DNA of 64,000 nt from Streptomyces sp. NRRL S-646 (lineage in GTDB: Bacteria > Actinomycetota > Actinomycetes > Streptomycetales > Streptomycetaceae). The stretch is taken from contig NZ_JODC01000012.1 of assembly GCF_000720765.1 (NCBI RefSeq), forward strand, positions 1 through 64,000, written 5' to 3'. The stretch's first letter is position 1, and each line of letters begins with the position of its first letter. Of the stretch, positions 12,033 through 22,031 are shown piece after piece. The notes under the pieces were generated by a model. That model did not search any database, was not told where the DNA came from, and saw nothing but the letters and a program-made list of their open reading frames with translations. The position numbers and the translations under genes were made by a program.

Positions 12033-13397
12033 TCACCCTCGGATGATCGCCAGAGCCTCGTCCCGGATCTTCGTCATCGTCGCCTCGTCCCTCGCCTCTG
12101 CGTTCAGCCTGAGCAGCGGTTCCGTGTTGGAGGGGCGGACGTTGAACCACCAGTCGGTGGAGGTGACCGTCAGGCCGTCGAGTTCGTCGAGGGCGATGTC
12201 CTCGCGGGCGCCGTACGCCGCCTTGATGGCCGCCAGGCGGCCGGCCTGGTCGGCGACCGTGGAGTTGATCTCGCCGGAGCCTACGTAGCGGTCGTACTCG
12301 GCGACGAGTTCGGAAAGCGGGCCGTCCTGGCCGCCGAGGGCCGCGAGGACGTGGAGGGCGGCCAGCATGCCCGTGTCGGCGTTCCAGAAGTCCTTGAAGT
12401 AGTAGTGCGCCGAGTGTTCGCCGCCGAAGATCGCGCCCGACTTGGCCATTTCGGCCTTGATGAAGGAGTGGCCGACTCGGGTACGGGCCGGGGTGCCGCC
12501 GTGTTCGCGCACCACCTCGGGGACCGACCAGGAGGTGATCAGGTTGTGGATGATCACGCCCTTGCCGCCGTTCCTGGCCAGCTCGCGCGCGGCCACCAGG
12601 GCCGTGATGGCGGACGGTGGGACCGGGTCGCCGTGCTCGTCGACGACGAAGCAGCGGTCCGCGTCGCCGTCGAAGGCGATGCCCAGGTCGGCGGACTCCT
12701 CGCGCACGCGCTGCTGCAGGTCGACGAGGTTCGCCGGGTCCAGCGGGTTCGCCTCGTGGTTCGGGAACGTGCCGTCGAGTTCGAAGTACATGGGTACGAC
12801 GGTCAGGGGCAGGCCCGCGAAGACCGTGGGGACGGTGTGGCCGCCCATGCCGTTGCCCGCGTCGACGACGACCTTCAGGGGGCGGACGGAGGTCAGGTCG
12901 ACGAGGGAGCGGAGGTGGGCCGCGTAGTCCGACAACGTGTCGCGCGAGGTGATGGTTCCCGGCTCGGCTGCCGGCTCGGGAGCGCCCGACTCGCTCCACT
13001 GCTCGGCCAGTTCGCGGATCCGGGACAGGCCCGTGTCCTGGCCCACCGGCGCCGCGCCCGCGCGGCACAGCTTGATGCCGTTGTACTGCGCCGGATTGTG
13101 CGAGGCCGTGAACATCGCGCCCGGCAGGTTCAGGGCGCCCGAGGCGTAGTAGAGCTGGTCGGTCGAGCACAGGCCGATCTCGGTCACGTCGACGCCCTGT
13201 GCGGCCGCCCCGCGCGCGAAGGCGCGCGACAGGCCCGGCGACGAAGGCCGCATGTCGTGGCCGGTCACGATCGCGTCCGCCCCGGTCACCTGGACGAAGG
13301 CCGCCCCGAAGAGCTCGGCCAGCGACTCGTCCCACTGGTCCGGGACCACCCCGCGTACGTCGTACGCCTTCACGATCTGCGACAGATCAGCAGCCAC
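12033..13397 (-). CDS. manB: phosphomannomutase
   Basis: A 454-aa alpha-D-phosphohexomutase converting mannose-6-P to mannose-1-P, the precursor of GDP-mannose. The phosphoserine loop TASHNPAQYNGIK, the metal-binding DGDADRCF and the C-terminal phosphate-binding RPSNTEPLLRLN motif are all present in the expected order. I place the start at the GTG at 13397 because AGGAGG lies 7 nt upstream; the TTG at 13403 is only 1 nt from it. It heads the manB - Trm112 - SIS - manA group. Confidence 0.92.
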   Translation of the reverse strand: MAADLSQIVKAYDVRGVVPDQWDESLAELFGAAFVQVTGADAIVTGHDMRPSSPGLSRAFARGAAAQGVDVTEIGLCSTDQLYYASGALNLPGAMFTASHNPAQYNGIKLCRAGAAPVGQDTGLSRIRELAEQWSESGAPEPAAEPGTITSRDTLSDYAAHLRSLVDLTSVRPLKVVVDAGNGMGGHTVPTVFAGLPLTVVPMYFELDGTFPNHEANPLDPANLVDLQQRVREESADLGIAFDGDADRCFVVDEHGDPVPPSAITALVAARELARNGGKGVIIHNLITSWSVPEVVREHGGTPARTRVGHSFIKAEMAKSGAIFGGEHSAHYYFKDFWNADTGMLAALHVLAALGGQDGPLSELVAEYDRYVGSGEINSTVADQAGRLAAIKAAYGAREDIALDELDGLTVTSTDWWFNVRPSNTEPLLRLNAEARDEATMTKIRDEALAIIRG

Positions 13398-13568
13398 GGC
13401 CAACCCTCCTGAAGTCCTATCGGTCGCCTCAAACTACCCGTACCGGTTGGCCGAGCGCTGCGCGGACTCAGAGTGGACTCCCAGCCGTAACCTCAGGTCA
13501 GAGCAGGGTGAGAAACCGGGAAGAACCGGGGCAGGATCCGGGAAGAGCGGGACAGGGTCCGCCACGGG

Positions 13569-15186
13569 TCAGGGCAGCATCCAGTCCAGGACCGGTGAGC
13601 TCTGGCCCACCACGATCAGGCACATCACCAGCAGCAGGCCTACGCTCCAGGGCAGCACCTTGCGCAGGAGGTCCCCCTCGCGGCCCGCGAGGCCCACGGC
13701 CGCGCACGCGATGGTGAGGTTCTGCGGCGAGATCATCTTGCCGAGGACGCCGCCCGAACTGTTGGCAGCGGCCAGGAGTTCGGGCGACAGGCCGGACTCG
13801 CGGGCCGCGGTCACCTGCAGGGCTCCGAAGAGCGCGTTGGCCGAGGTGTCCGAGCCGGAGACCGCCACCCCGAACCAGCCCAGGACGGGTGACAGGAAGG
13901 CCAGTCCGGCTCCCGCAGCCGCCACGAAGTGGCCGATGTGGCCCGCCTGTCCGGAGAGGTTCATGACGTACGCCGAGCGCCAGCACGGACGTCACGGTCA
14001 GGATCGCGAACCTCAGCTCGTGCACGGTCGCCAGCCACTCCTTGACGGCCACGCGCGCGTGCACGCCGAGTACGACCGCCGTGCAGACTCCGGCGAGCAG
14101 CACGAGCGTGCCGCCCGTCGACACGATCGGCCAGGTGAAGGCATTGCCGCCGACCGGCTTCCCGTCCGGCCCGGCGACATCCAGGTACGGCCGGTCGTAC
14201 GTCTGCGTCACCCGGGCCAGCCGGTCCTTGACCGCCGGGATCTGCGCGACCCAGAAGATCGCGACGATGAGCGCGTACGGGGCGTAGGCGCGCAGGACTT
14301 CGCGCCGCGGGTCCTCCTCGTCCAGCTCCCCGCTGCGTACGCCGGTCAGCACGGACGTGCGCACCGACTCGGTGGCGGGCACGCGCGCGTGCGGCACGGC
14401 GACCAGGGCGCCCGCGCCCGCCAAGGACGCGCCGATGTCGGCGAGTTGTGCGGAGACGTAGTTGGAGGTGGCGAACTGGGCGACGGCGAAGGCCACTCCG
14501 CACACCAGGGCGGGCACCCAGGTCTCGCGCAGGCCGCGCCGCCCGTCCACGAGCCGGACCAGGACGAGCGGCACCACCAGTGCCAGCAGCGGCGTCTGAC
14601 GCCCCACCACGGAGGCCACGGAGTCCAGCGGCAGCCCCGTCACCTGCGCGAGGGTCACGACCGGTGTGCCCATCGCCCCGAACGCGACCGGGGCCGTGTT
14701 GGCGACGAGCGCGACGACCGCGGCGCGCACGGGGTCGAAGCCGAGGGCGACGAGCATGACGGAGCAGATCGCGACCGGCGCACCGAATCCGGCGAGGGCC
14801 TCCAGGAGCGCGCCGAAGCAGAACGCGACCACGAGCGCCTGGATGCGCGGGTCGTCCGAGAGCCGTGCGAAGGAGCGGCGCAGGATGTCGAAGTGCCGGG
14901 TGCGGACCGTCATGCGGTACACCCACAGGGCGTTGACCACGATCCACAGGATGGGGAAGAGGCCGAAGACGGCCCCCTGGGCGGCGCTGGAGAGCGTTTG
15001 GTCGAGCGGCATGCGGTAGGCGAGCCGGGCGACCAGAACGGCCGCGAGAAGCCCTGTCAGGCCTGCCAGATGCGCTTTCGTGCGCACTCCGCCGAGCAGG
15101 ATCAGGACGATCAACAGGGGCAGGACCGCGACGAGGGCGGACAGGCCGAGCGAGTCGGCGACGGGTTCCATTTCCTGGACGTACAC
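13569..15186 (-). pseudogene. L-lactate permease (LctP family), frameshifted
   Basis: A proton-coupled lactate/glycolate permease with about 12 membrane spans. The first frame (GTG 15186, AGGGAGG 6 nt upstream, VYVQEMEPVADSLGLSALVA) reads well to LTVTSVLALG near 13980, then becomes non-membrane sequence. A neighbouring frame carries the missing end, MNLSGQAGHIGHFVAAAG to SSPVLDWMLP, stopping at 13569. One surplus base in GGCGTAC near 13975 explains the break, so the lesion is a single-base frameshift (real or sequencing error). Together the two parts give a normal full-length permease of about 540 residues. Confidence 0.8.
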
Positions 15187-15320
15187 GGGCGCCTCCCTGG
15201 ATTCCGGCATGCGGAAAGCGATTTCCCGCCGGTGGCATCACCGGAATGGCCGTGTCCGCGACAAGGGCGCGTCAACGGGTGTGCATCACTGGGCGGAACG
15301 GGAGGATTGGACGGAGGCGC

Positions 15321-15698
15321 TCAGTTGTCCGGAGACCGCAGTACCCGCAGATGCCCGCGCCGCGCGACCTCCATCGGGTCCGCCGTGCGCGCCCCGCCAC
15401 CGCCGGCGCCTGCCGCCCGCTCCTGGGGGCGGGCCGCCTCGCGCACCGCATTGGCAAGCGCTTCCAGGTCGTCGCCGCTGGGGCGGGCCGGAGCGGAACC
15501 GTCGAGCAGTCGGACGACCTCCCAGCCGCGCGGGGCGGTGAGGCGCTCGGAGTGCTCGGCACACAGGTCGTAGCAGTGGGGTTCGGCGTAGGTGGCGAGC
15601 GGGCCGAGGACCGCGGTCGAGTCGGCGTAGACGTACGTCAGCGTCGCGACGGCGGGACGGCCGCAAGCGGTGCGCGAACAGCGACGTACAGGGCTCAC
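15321..15698 (-). CDS. DUF3499 family protein
   Basis: A protein of about 125 aa, opening VSPVRRCSRTACGRPAVATL. The pairs CSRTAC and CYDLC look like a small zinc ribbon, followed by a helical region and an Ala/Gly-rich tail. DUF3499 is conserved across Streptomyces and related genera but has no assigned function. The start is uncertain: the GTG at 15698 lacks a clear ribosome site, and the upstream frame (RRGPLKSAVPSNV) is open and conserved-looking, with the next clear ATG at 15827. It is divergent from the zincin-like gene. Confidence 0.8.
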   Translation of the reverse strand: MSPVRRCSRTACGRPAVATLTYVYADSTAVLGPLATYAEPHCYDLCAEHSERLTAPRGWEVVRLLDGSAPARPSGDDLEALANAVREAARPQERAAGAGGGGARTADPMEVARRGHLRVLRSPDN

Positions 15699-16038
15699 GA
15701 CGTTGGACGGTACCGCACTCTTGAGCGGGCCGCGACGACTCTCCCCCAGGTCACTCCACCGTGTCGTACTGTGAAACACCCCACACACTTCCCGTGGAAC
15801 ACGCCGCTGACCTGCACGGACGCGCATTCACACGGCCTCGCGCACCCCTTCGCCCGATCAACACACCGTACAAACACCGTCAATTGCCCCAAGATCGCCG
15901 GTCTCGGAGAGATACGGAAACGAGCCCAACCTTGGCTGGAATGGTCATCCTGCGACAGGCCGTCCAGGGGGGTCCGAGGCACTCCGGCCGGCCGCGTGGG
16001 GCACGGCGTGCGGTCCCGGCGGGGACTACGCTTCACCA
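15699..16038. other. divergent intergenic region
   Basis: About 340 bp between the DUF3499 and zincin-like genes. It is somewhat richer in A and C than its surroundings (for example around 15770-15900). No promoter, RNA or small gene that I can defend. Its left end may encode an N-terminal extension of the DUF3499 protein. Confidence 0.4.
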
Positions 16039-16491
16039 GTGATGGACAACCCCGTACCGCCCCGTGCCGCCCGCCCCGGGCCCCGCCGTCGTGATCGCCA
16101 CGGCCGGGGCATGCGCGGCCCGATCGCGCCGCCCCAGGTACCGCTCGCCGCGAGCCGTGCAGAGGCGTTCGCGGATCTGGTGCAGGACTCCGTGGAGCGA
16201 CTGGAACGGCGGTGGCCGCAGCTCGCCGAGATCGATTTCCTCGTCCTGGAGGTGCCGCGTCTGGACGGCCCGGCCGAGGCCTGGAGCGACGAGGCGGTGC
16301 CGTTGGGCGGCACGATTCCCTCCCGGGAGGGGCGGCCGGCACGGGTGGTCGTGTACCGGCGGCCCGTGGAGATCCGTACGAAGGGGCGCGACGAGCGGGC
16401 GGCTCTGGTGCACGAGGTCGTTGTCGAGCAGGTCGCCGAGTTGCTGGGGCTCACTCCGGAGACGGTGGATCCGCGGTACGGCGAGGACTGA
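16039..16491 (+). CDS. zincin-like metallopeptidase-family protein (DUF1025)
   Basis: A 150-aa protein with a basic N-terminus (PGPRRRDRHGRGMRGP) and the family core at about residues 40-150. Zincins of this family usually show HExxHxxGxxD; here the corresponding segment is HEVVVEQVAELLGL, which keeps His-Glu but has Glu where the second His should be. Whether it can still bind zinc is doubtful, so the peptidase label describes fold rather than proven activity. It precedes an interspersed repeat A and a convergent DUF5719 gene. Confidence 0.75.
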   Translation: MMDNPVPPRAARPGPRRRDRHGRGMRGPIAPPQVPLAASRAEAFADLVQDSVERLERRWPQLAEIDFLVLEVPRLDGPAEAWSDEAVPLGGTIPSREGRPARVVVYRRPVEIRTKGRDERAALVHEVVVEQVAELLGLTPETVDPRYGED

Positions 16492-16530
16492 GCCGGCGTT
16501 CAGCTGGCACCCGGCGGTGGTGTGGCCCTG

Positions 16531-16603
16531 CTGGGGGCTGCCGCCCCCAGACCCCCGCTTCGGCCTGAACGGCCTCGTCCTCAAACGCCGGACGGGCTGA
16601 AAA
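16531..16603 (+). repeat. interspersed repeat A, copy 2
   Basis: A perfect hairpin CTGGGGGC / GCCCCCAG (16531-16550) followed by CCTGAACGGCCTCGTCCT and CAAACGCCGGACGGGCTGA (16583-16601), matching the first unit of copy 1. It lies between convergent genes and probably acts as a terminator for one or both. Confidence 0.8.
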
Positions 16604-16634
16604 ATCAAGCCCAGGCCGGCGCCTCGAAGTGCCG

Positions 16635-18197
16635 CTATTTCTGCAGCACAGACAGGTCCTGGTCCGCCTCCGGTACCGCCACCGTCCCCCGGTCGTCCGG
16701 GAGTGTCTGGACCGTGAAGCCCGGGACTCCCTCCTCGGTCGCCGCCAGTGTGCGTGCCGCGTAGACCGGGCCGCCGGACAGGGGCTCGACCGTCAGGGCG
16801 TAGGTGCCCTGCAGGCCGCTCGGGACGGGGGCGGCGATGTCCTGGGTGGTGCCGGCCTTGATCGTGTACGTCTTCGAGACCGCGGTGCCGCCGTCGCTGC
16901 CCGCGGACGCCGTGACCTTCACCTGGGCGGTGCGGGTGGGTGCCGCGAGGGACAGCGTGGTGCCCTTTCCGCTGTTGTCGGCGGACGTCGCGCGCGTGCC
17001 CACCGGGCTGGTGGCCGGGATGAACGCCGTCTCCTGCTTGTCGCCCTTGCCCCGTACGACGCGCAGCGCGGCGACCACCGGCACGGACTTGTCGGTGGGG
17101 GTGAGGACCAGGGAGCCCGCCTCGCCGCGGGTGACGGGGCCGAGGTCGACGGCGTTGGTCATGCCGGCCTTCACGTGCAGCGTCTCGTTCCCGGCGGGGG
17201 TGATCTGCCCGGACGGGGAGGCGAGCCGCACCTTGAGGTCGGCGTCCGCGTCGCCGGGCGTGAAGGCGATCAGGCGCACGGACGTGGCGTCCTTGGGGAT
17301 GCCGGGCAGGACGAGGCTGCCCGCCGGGTCCGTGGACGCGGCCAGCCAGTCGCCGCCGACCTTGTCGTCGAGAGCCTGCACGGCGGCGCCCACGCGTCCG
17401 CTGCGGACGTTCACATGCACCGTGAGGTTGGTCTGCTTCTCGTCGGTGAGCGTGGACAGCAGAACCGGGTCGCTGGAGTGCGGTGCGACGGTGATGCCCT
17501 CCCCCACGGTCGACTTGAGGGCGCCGTCCTTGCCGTAGAGCTCGATGTCGACGACGGCGGCGGAGTCGTCCGGGTTGGTGAGGTGGACGTAGTCGGTGCG
17601 GGCGGCGTCCGTGCTGGCGCCCGGGAACCAGAACTCGGTGTCGGGCGCGGTGCAGTTGACGCCCTGGAGGCCGCGTCCGGTGCCCGCGGCGACCTCGGTG
17701 GTCTCCTGCACCGCCCAGCCGGGCGCGAACCTGCCCTCGGCGGTGCCGACGAGCGCGGGTGTACCGGAACCGGAGGTGTCGCCCGTGACGGGCTTGCCGG
17801 GCTCCTTGGGCGTGAGGACCGGCTTGTCGGTCTTCGGCTTGTCGGTCTTCGGCTTGTCGGTCTTCGGCTTGCCGGCCTTCTTCTTGCCGCTCTTCTTGCC
17901 GTCGGTCTTGCCGCTGTCCCCCGTTCCGTCGGCCGACTGCTCGGTGGCGGACCGGAGTTGGGCCGTGCCGTCGCCTCCCGCGCCCTTCGTGACGGGCGTG
18001 AAGGAGGTGTACGACGTGTCGGCGAGGTCGGAGGTGCTGGGCTGCGGGCACAGCAACGTGGTGCGTTCCACGGGCAGTTCGGCGGCCGCCTTGGCGGTGT
18101 CCGCGCCGGAGGCGCCCGGCGCGGTGAGCGAGGCGAAGCCCGTGATGGCGGCGAGCGCGGCCGTGCCGGCGATCAGGGAGATGGTGGTGCGGTTCAC
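16635..18197 (-). CDS. DUF5719 family exported/membrane-anchored protein
   Basis: A 520-aa protein with an N-terminal signal or anchor (TISLIAGTAALAAITGFASL, residues 4-23), a Lys/Pro-rich linker around residues 105-125 built of KPKTD repeats, and a long beta-rich extracellular part (about 140-520). No catalytic motif is visible. Its GTG start overlaps the stop of the upstream giant glycosyltransferase by 4 nt (GTGA), so the two are translationally coupled and probably act together at the envelope. In actinobacteria this protein is found with that glycosyltransferase; its function is unknown. Confidence 0.8.
   Translation of the reverse strand: MNRTTISLIAGTAALAAITGFASLTAPGASGADTAKAAAELPVERTTLLCPQPSTSDLADTSYTSFTPVTKGAGGDGTAQLRSATEQSADGTGDSGKTDGKKSGKKKAGKPKTDKPKTDKPKTDKPVLTPKEPGKPVTGDTSGSGTPALVGTAEGRFAPGWAVQETTEVAAGTGRGLQGVNCTAPDTEFWFPGASTDAARTDYVHLTNPDDSAAVVDIELYGKDGALKSTVGEGITVAPHSSDPVLLSTLTDEKQTNLTVHVNVRSGRVGAAVQALDDKVGGDWLAASTDPAGSLVLPGIPKDATSVRLIAFTPGDADADLKVRLASPSGQITPAGNETLHVKAGMTNAVDLGPVTRGEAGSLVLTPTDKSVPVVAALRVVRGKGDKQETAFIPATSPVGTRATSADNSGKGTTLSLAAPTRTAQVKVTASAGSDGGTAVSKTYTIKAGTTQDIAAPVPSGLQGTYALTVEPLSGGPVYAARTLAATEEGVPGFTVQTLPDDRGTVAVPEADQDLSVLQK
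17821..17880 (-). repeat. 15-bp tandem repeat inside the DUF5719 gene
   Basis: Three perfect units of GGCTTGTCGGTCTTC (+ strand) plus one variant GGCTTGCCGGCCTTC, coding for repeated Lys-Pro-Lys-Thr-Asp in the linker between the membrane anchor and the extracellular domain. Confidence 0.9.
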
Positions 18198-21100
18198 TGC
18201 TGACTCCCGTCGGGGCGCTCAGGGGCGTGCGGGTGCGGCTGCGCAGGGTCGTACGTCGGGTCGTAACCCTGCTGGTACGACGGGTCGTACGCGGTCTGGT
18301 CGTACGCCCCCTGGGAGGAGCCGCCGTACGCGTACGGGTCGTACTGGCCGCCCTGGTACGGGTCCGCCTGGTACGTCTGGTCGTAGGTGCCCGCCGGGTA
18401 CTGCTGGGTGCCCTGGTACTGCTCGTTGCCGTAGCTGCCGTAGTCGGCGCCCTGGTAGCCCGCCGCATCCCAGTCGCCGTAGGACTGCTGATGCGGGACC
18501 GCCACCGGTGTCTCCTCCGCAGGAGGAGACGGGAACTCCTCGCTCCGGCCCGCCTCTTCGGCCTCGGCCTCCGCCTGGGCGCGCAGACGGCGGGCGCGGC
18601 GGCCCTCGCCTGCGACGGCCTCGGCGGGTACGGCCGGCTCCTCGGGGAGGTCGTCGTCGATGTCGCGGCGCCGGCCGGGCAGCGCCAGGACGACGAGGAC
18701 GACGGCCAGGAAGCCCTGCGCCCACAGCCAGGCGGTGTGTGTGATCGGGTCGTCGAAGGTGACGTCCAACTTGCCGCCGGAGGCGGGGAGTTGGAAGCCC
18801 TGGGCCCAGCCGTCGAGCGTGGTGCGGGTGAGCGGCCTGCCGTCCAGGGTGGCCGTCCAGCCCTCGGCGGCGGTGTCGGCGAGGCGCAGGACGCGGCCGC
18901 CGGTGCCGGAGGGGACCGTGGTGTGGATCTCGACGGGTCCGGCGGCGACGGGCTGCGCCGCCCCGGAGCCGGAGGCGGGGACGATGGTGGCGCGCGCGAC
19001 CTCCTGGTCGACCCGCCACAGGGCGCTGCCGCCCTGCTGGCTCAGGCGGGAGAGGCCGGGGGTGGCGTCCAGGACACGGGTGACCTCGCGGGGCGCGCCC
19101 TTGTGGACGAGGACGTAGCGGACGGCGAACTTGCCGAGCTGGTCGGCCTGGTCGGCGCCGGAGCCGGCGACGAGGTTGGCGACGACCTTGTCGAGTCTGG
19201 CGTTCTCGCCGTCGGCCGCGGCGCTCTCGGCGTCGCCGAGCCGGGCGCCGGAGCCGCGGACCAGGGTGTAGCCGACGCGGGCCGTGGAGTCGCTGTCGAG
19301 CACGAGCGTGCGTGCCTGGTCGCGGGTGCCGCTCTCCTCGGCGACGAACGCGGGGACCTGCACGGGGTCCTGCCGCTCGACCGGTCCGTCGGCGCCGCGG
19401 ATCATCCAGCCGAAGGCGATGACCAGCGGGCCCGCGAGCGCGGCGAAGGCTATGAGTGCGGCAACCGGCTGGCGCCAGCCGAAACTCTGCTCGGCCACAC
19501 GCGCGCGTGCACCGTCGGCGCCGAGGACGGCGGCGGTCAGGAGGGCGAGGCCGTAGACGAGGGTGGCCGGGCCGGCCCAGGTCGAGCTGTTGGACAGGAC
19601 CGCAAAGACGAGGCCCACCAGGGCGACCGCCCAGGCCGTCCAGATTCCGAACTGGCGCTCCGAGCGCAGCAGGGCGGCCAGCGCGGCCAGGACGACGCCG
19701 ATGAGCATCAGCCCGCTGACCGTGCCCGGGCCGCCGGGGCTCACGCCGAGCAGGTCGAGGGCGGAGGCGGCCGAGGGGCCGTAGTCGAGCCCGGCCTCCT
19801 TGAAGAAGCCGAACGGGAGCAGCGACAGCGACCAGGGTGCGAGGACCAGCAGGGGCGTGCCGAGCTGGGCCAGGAAGCGCAGGCCGTGGGCGGTGAGGCC
19901 GGTGCGCCGCACGGCCGGCAGCGCGAGACCGAGGACCAGCGCGACGGGCCAGACGATCGGGGTGAACGCCGTGGTGATCGTCAGCAGCAGCGTGTACGCC
20001 CAGGTGGCGCGCCAACTGCCGGGCGCGCCCGACTCGTTTGCGAGGCCGCTGGCGGCGATGCCCGCGCGCGCGATGAGCGGCAGCAGCACGGCCAGTACGG
20101 CGGTGCCGATGCGGCCGCCCGCGAGCGCGCCCGTGGCGGCCGGCAGGAAGGCGTAGACGACGGCGGCCCACGCGCGCAGCAGACGCGACTCGACGAGCGG
20201 GCGGGAGGCGAAGTACGCGGTGACGCCGGCCAGCGGCACCGAGCACACGAGCAGGACCGTGACCGCGAGCCCGGTCGAGCCGAACAGCACGGAGGCGAGC
20301 ATCGCCACGATCGCGAGGTACGGCGGCGCGGACGGGGTGCCGCCCGCGCCCACGGCGTGCCAGGAGTCGAGGTAGCGCGACCACAGCTCACTGGAGTCGG
20401 CCGGGGCGGGCAGCAGGGCGCCGCCCGCGAGCGCGCCGCCGCCGAGCAGTGCACGGCAGGCGACCAGCGAGACGAACAGCAGCACCAGGAAGAGCATCGG
20501 GCCGGGCTTGCGGCCGATGCGCTTGAGGCGGGCGAACTGCTCGATCTCCAGGAAGTCCGCGTCGTCGCCGCCGGGCCCGGACTCGACCGCGCCGCCGTGC
20601 CGTCCGGCGCCGGAGGTCACTTCGGGGTCGGAGCGGCCGACGAGGTCGCCCGCGGCCTGTTCGACGGTGGCCCGTATGGTCGCGCCGGGCGGCGGGAACA
20701 GGGCGCGCAGTTCGCCCTTGTCGATCTGCGGGCTGCCGCGCCGGCGCCGTCCGGCGATGATCCGCTCGGGGCGCAGCAGCGTGCCCAGCAGGCCGCGGAT
20801 CTCGTCGACGGCCTGCCCGGGGACCTTGCCGACGAGGTAGGCGACGGTCCGCAGGAGCGTGCCGAGCACGAGGCGCACCAGCACCCAGGGCAGCGCGGCC
20901 GTACGCGTGTTGACCAGGAGGGTGTAGGCGGCGCCGGCCTTGTCCACCTTGTGCGGGGAGGCGACGGTGCGGCCCGAGCAGTCGACGGTGCGGCGCTCGC
21001 GCGAGGCGGCCTCGGCGTGTCGTACGACCGCCTCGGGGGCGACGAGGACGCGGTGGCCGGCGGCGGTGGCGCGCCAGCACAGGTCGACGTCGTCACGCAT

Positions 21101-21847
21101 CAGCGGCAGCCGGTTGTCGAAGCCGCCGAGCTGCTCGAAGACGTCGCGCCTGATCAGCATGCCGGCGGTGGACACGGACAGCACGGTCCGGACGTGGTCG
21201 TGCTGTCCCTGGTCCTGTTCGCGGCGGTCCAGACCGGTCCAGCGGCGGCCGGAGTTGGCGATGGTGACGCCGACCTCCAGGAGCTGGCGGCGGTCGTACC
21301 AGCCGCGGAGCTTGGGGCCCACGACGGCCACGTCGTCGCGGCCGAGCTCCAGTTCGTTCTCCACGACGCGCAGCAGCTGGGCCAGGGCGTCGGGTTCGGG
21401 CGCGCAGTCGTCGTGCAGCAGCCACAGCCACTGGACCGGCTCGCCGTGCGGGAGCTCCGGCATGTCGTACGCGTCGTCGCGCCAGCTGCGGGTGACCGGG
21501 TCCCAGCCGCTGGGCCGCTTCAGATAGGGCAGCTCGTCCGGGGTCAGGACGGGCGCGCTGCGTTCCGCCTCCTCGACGGCCTGGCCGAAGCCGGTGCGCC
21601 GGGCGAGGTGCAGCACGCGGTCGGCGCCGAGGGCGTCGGTGACCAGCTGGGCGGAGTCGTCCGCGCTGCCGGTGTCGGCGGCCACGGCGTACTGAACGGG
21701 GCGCTCCTGGCCGAGCAGCCCGGCGAGCGCGTCGGGCAGCCAGCGGGCGCCGTCGTGGGAGACGACGACCGCCGTCACCACGTGACGCGGAAACTCTGGT
21801 GTGGCAGCGAGGTCTTGGTGGGCTGCCGTGTGGCTGTGCGCGGACAT
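18194..21847 (-). CDS. large membrane glycosyltransferase, GT2 domain plus multi-span region
   Basis: A 1217-aa protein. An N-terminal GT2 domain (about residues 22-290) has VVTAVVVSHDGARWL, DTGSADDS and the HDDCAPEPDAL acidic motif. It is followed by about a dozen membrane spans (about 440-860), an extracellular beta-rich part (about 870-1070), a last span (WAQGFLAVVLVVLALPG) and a cytoplasmic tail ending in about 100 residues dominated by Tyr, Gln, Gly and Asp. It likely transfers a sugar from a nucleotide or lipid donor to an envelope glycan. ATG start; coupled to the DUF5719 gene by a 4-nt overlap. Donor and acceptor are unknown. Confidence 0.85.
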   Translation of the reverse strand: MSAHSHTAAHQDLAATPEFPRHVVTAVVVSHDGARWLPDALAGLLGQERPVQYAVAADTGSADDSAQLVTDALGADRVLHLARRTGFGQAVEEAERSAPVLTPDELPYLKRPSGWDPVTRSWRDDAYDMPELPHGEPVQWLWLLHDDCAPEPDALAQLLRVVENELELGRDDVAVVGPKLRGWYDRRQLLEVGVTIANSGRRWTGLDRREQDQGQHDHVRTVLSVSTAGMLIRRDVFEQLGGFDNRLPLMRDDVDLCWRATAAGHRVLVAPEAVVRHAEAASRERRTVDCSGRTVASPHKVDKAGAAYTLLVNTRTAALPWVLVRLVLGTLLRTVAYLVGKVPGQAVDEIRGLLGTLLRPERIIAGRRRRGSPQIDKGELRALFPPPGATIRATVEQAAGDLVGRSDPEVTSGAGRHGGAVESGPGGDDADFLEIEQFARLKRIGRKPGPMLFLVLLFVSLVACRALLGGGALAGGALLPAPADSSELWSRYLDSWHAVGAGGTPSAPPYLAIVAMLASVLFGSTGLAVTVLLVCSVPLAGVTAYFASRPLVESRLLRAWAAVVYAFLPAATGALAGGRIGTAVLAVLLPLIARAGIAASGLANESGAPGSWRATWAYTLLLTITTAFTPIVWPVALVLGLALPAVRRTGLTAHGLRFLAQLGTPLLVLAPWSLSLLPFGFFKEAGLDYGPSAASALDLLGVSPGGPGTVSGLMLIGVVLAALAALLRSERQFGIWTAWAVALVGLVFAVLSNSSTWAGPATLVYGLALLTAAVLGADGARARVAEQSFGWRQPVAALIAFAALAGPLVIAFGWMIRGADGPVERQDPVQVPAFVAEESGTRDQARTLVLDSDSTARVGYTLVRGSGARLGDAESAAADGENARLDKVVANLVAGSGADQADQLGKFAVRYVLVHKGAPREVTRVLDATPGLSRLSQQGGSALWRVDQEVARATIVPASGSGAAQPVAAGPVEIHTTVPSGTGGRVLRLADTAAEGWTATLDGRPLTRTTLDGWAQGFQLPASGGKLDVTFDDPITHTAWLWAQGFLAVVLVVLALPGRRRDIDDDLPEEPAVPAEAVAGEGRRARRLRAQAEAEAEEAGRSEEFPSPPAEETPVAVPHQQSYGDWDAAGYQGADYGSYGNEQYQGTQQYPAGTYDQTYQADPYQGGQYDPYAYGGSSQGAYDQTAYDPSYQQGYDPTYDPAQPHPHAPERPDGSQQ

Positions 21848-22031
21848 CGAGGTACGGGCCCCGGTTCGATGGACTGCGGTGGACGTCTGTGCCCTCTGGG
21901 GGCAGCGAGGCGTCTCGGACGAGCGACCACACTATCGGCTGGGCATTACGGCGGCCCGCCGCCTGTGGATAACCCCACCTGCGACGGGCCGTTCGAATCT
22001 GTTTCGGTTGTGTGGGGCGACGGCCGCCCGG

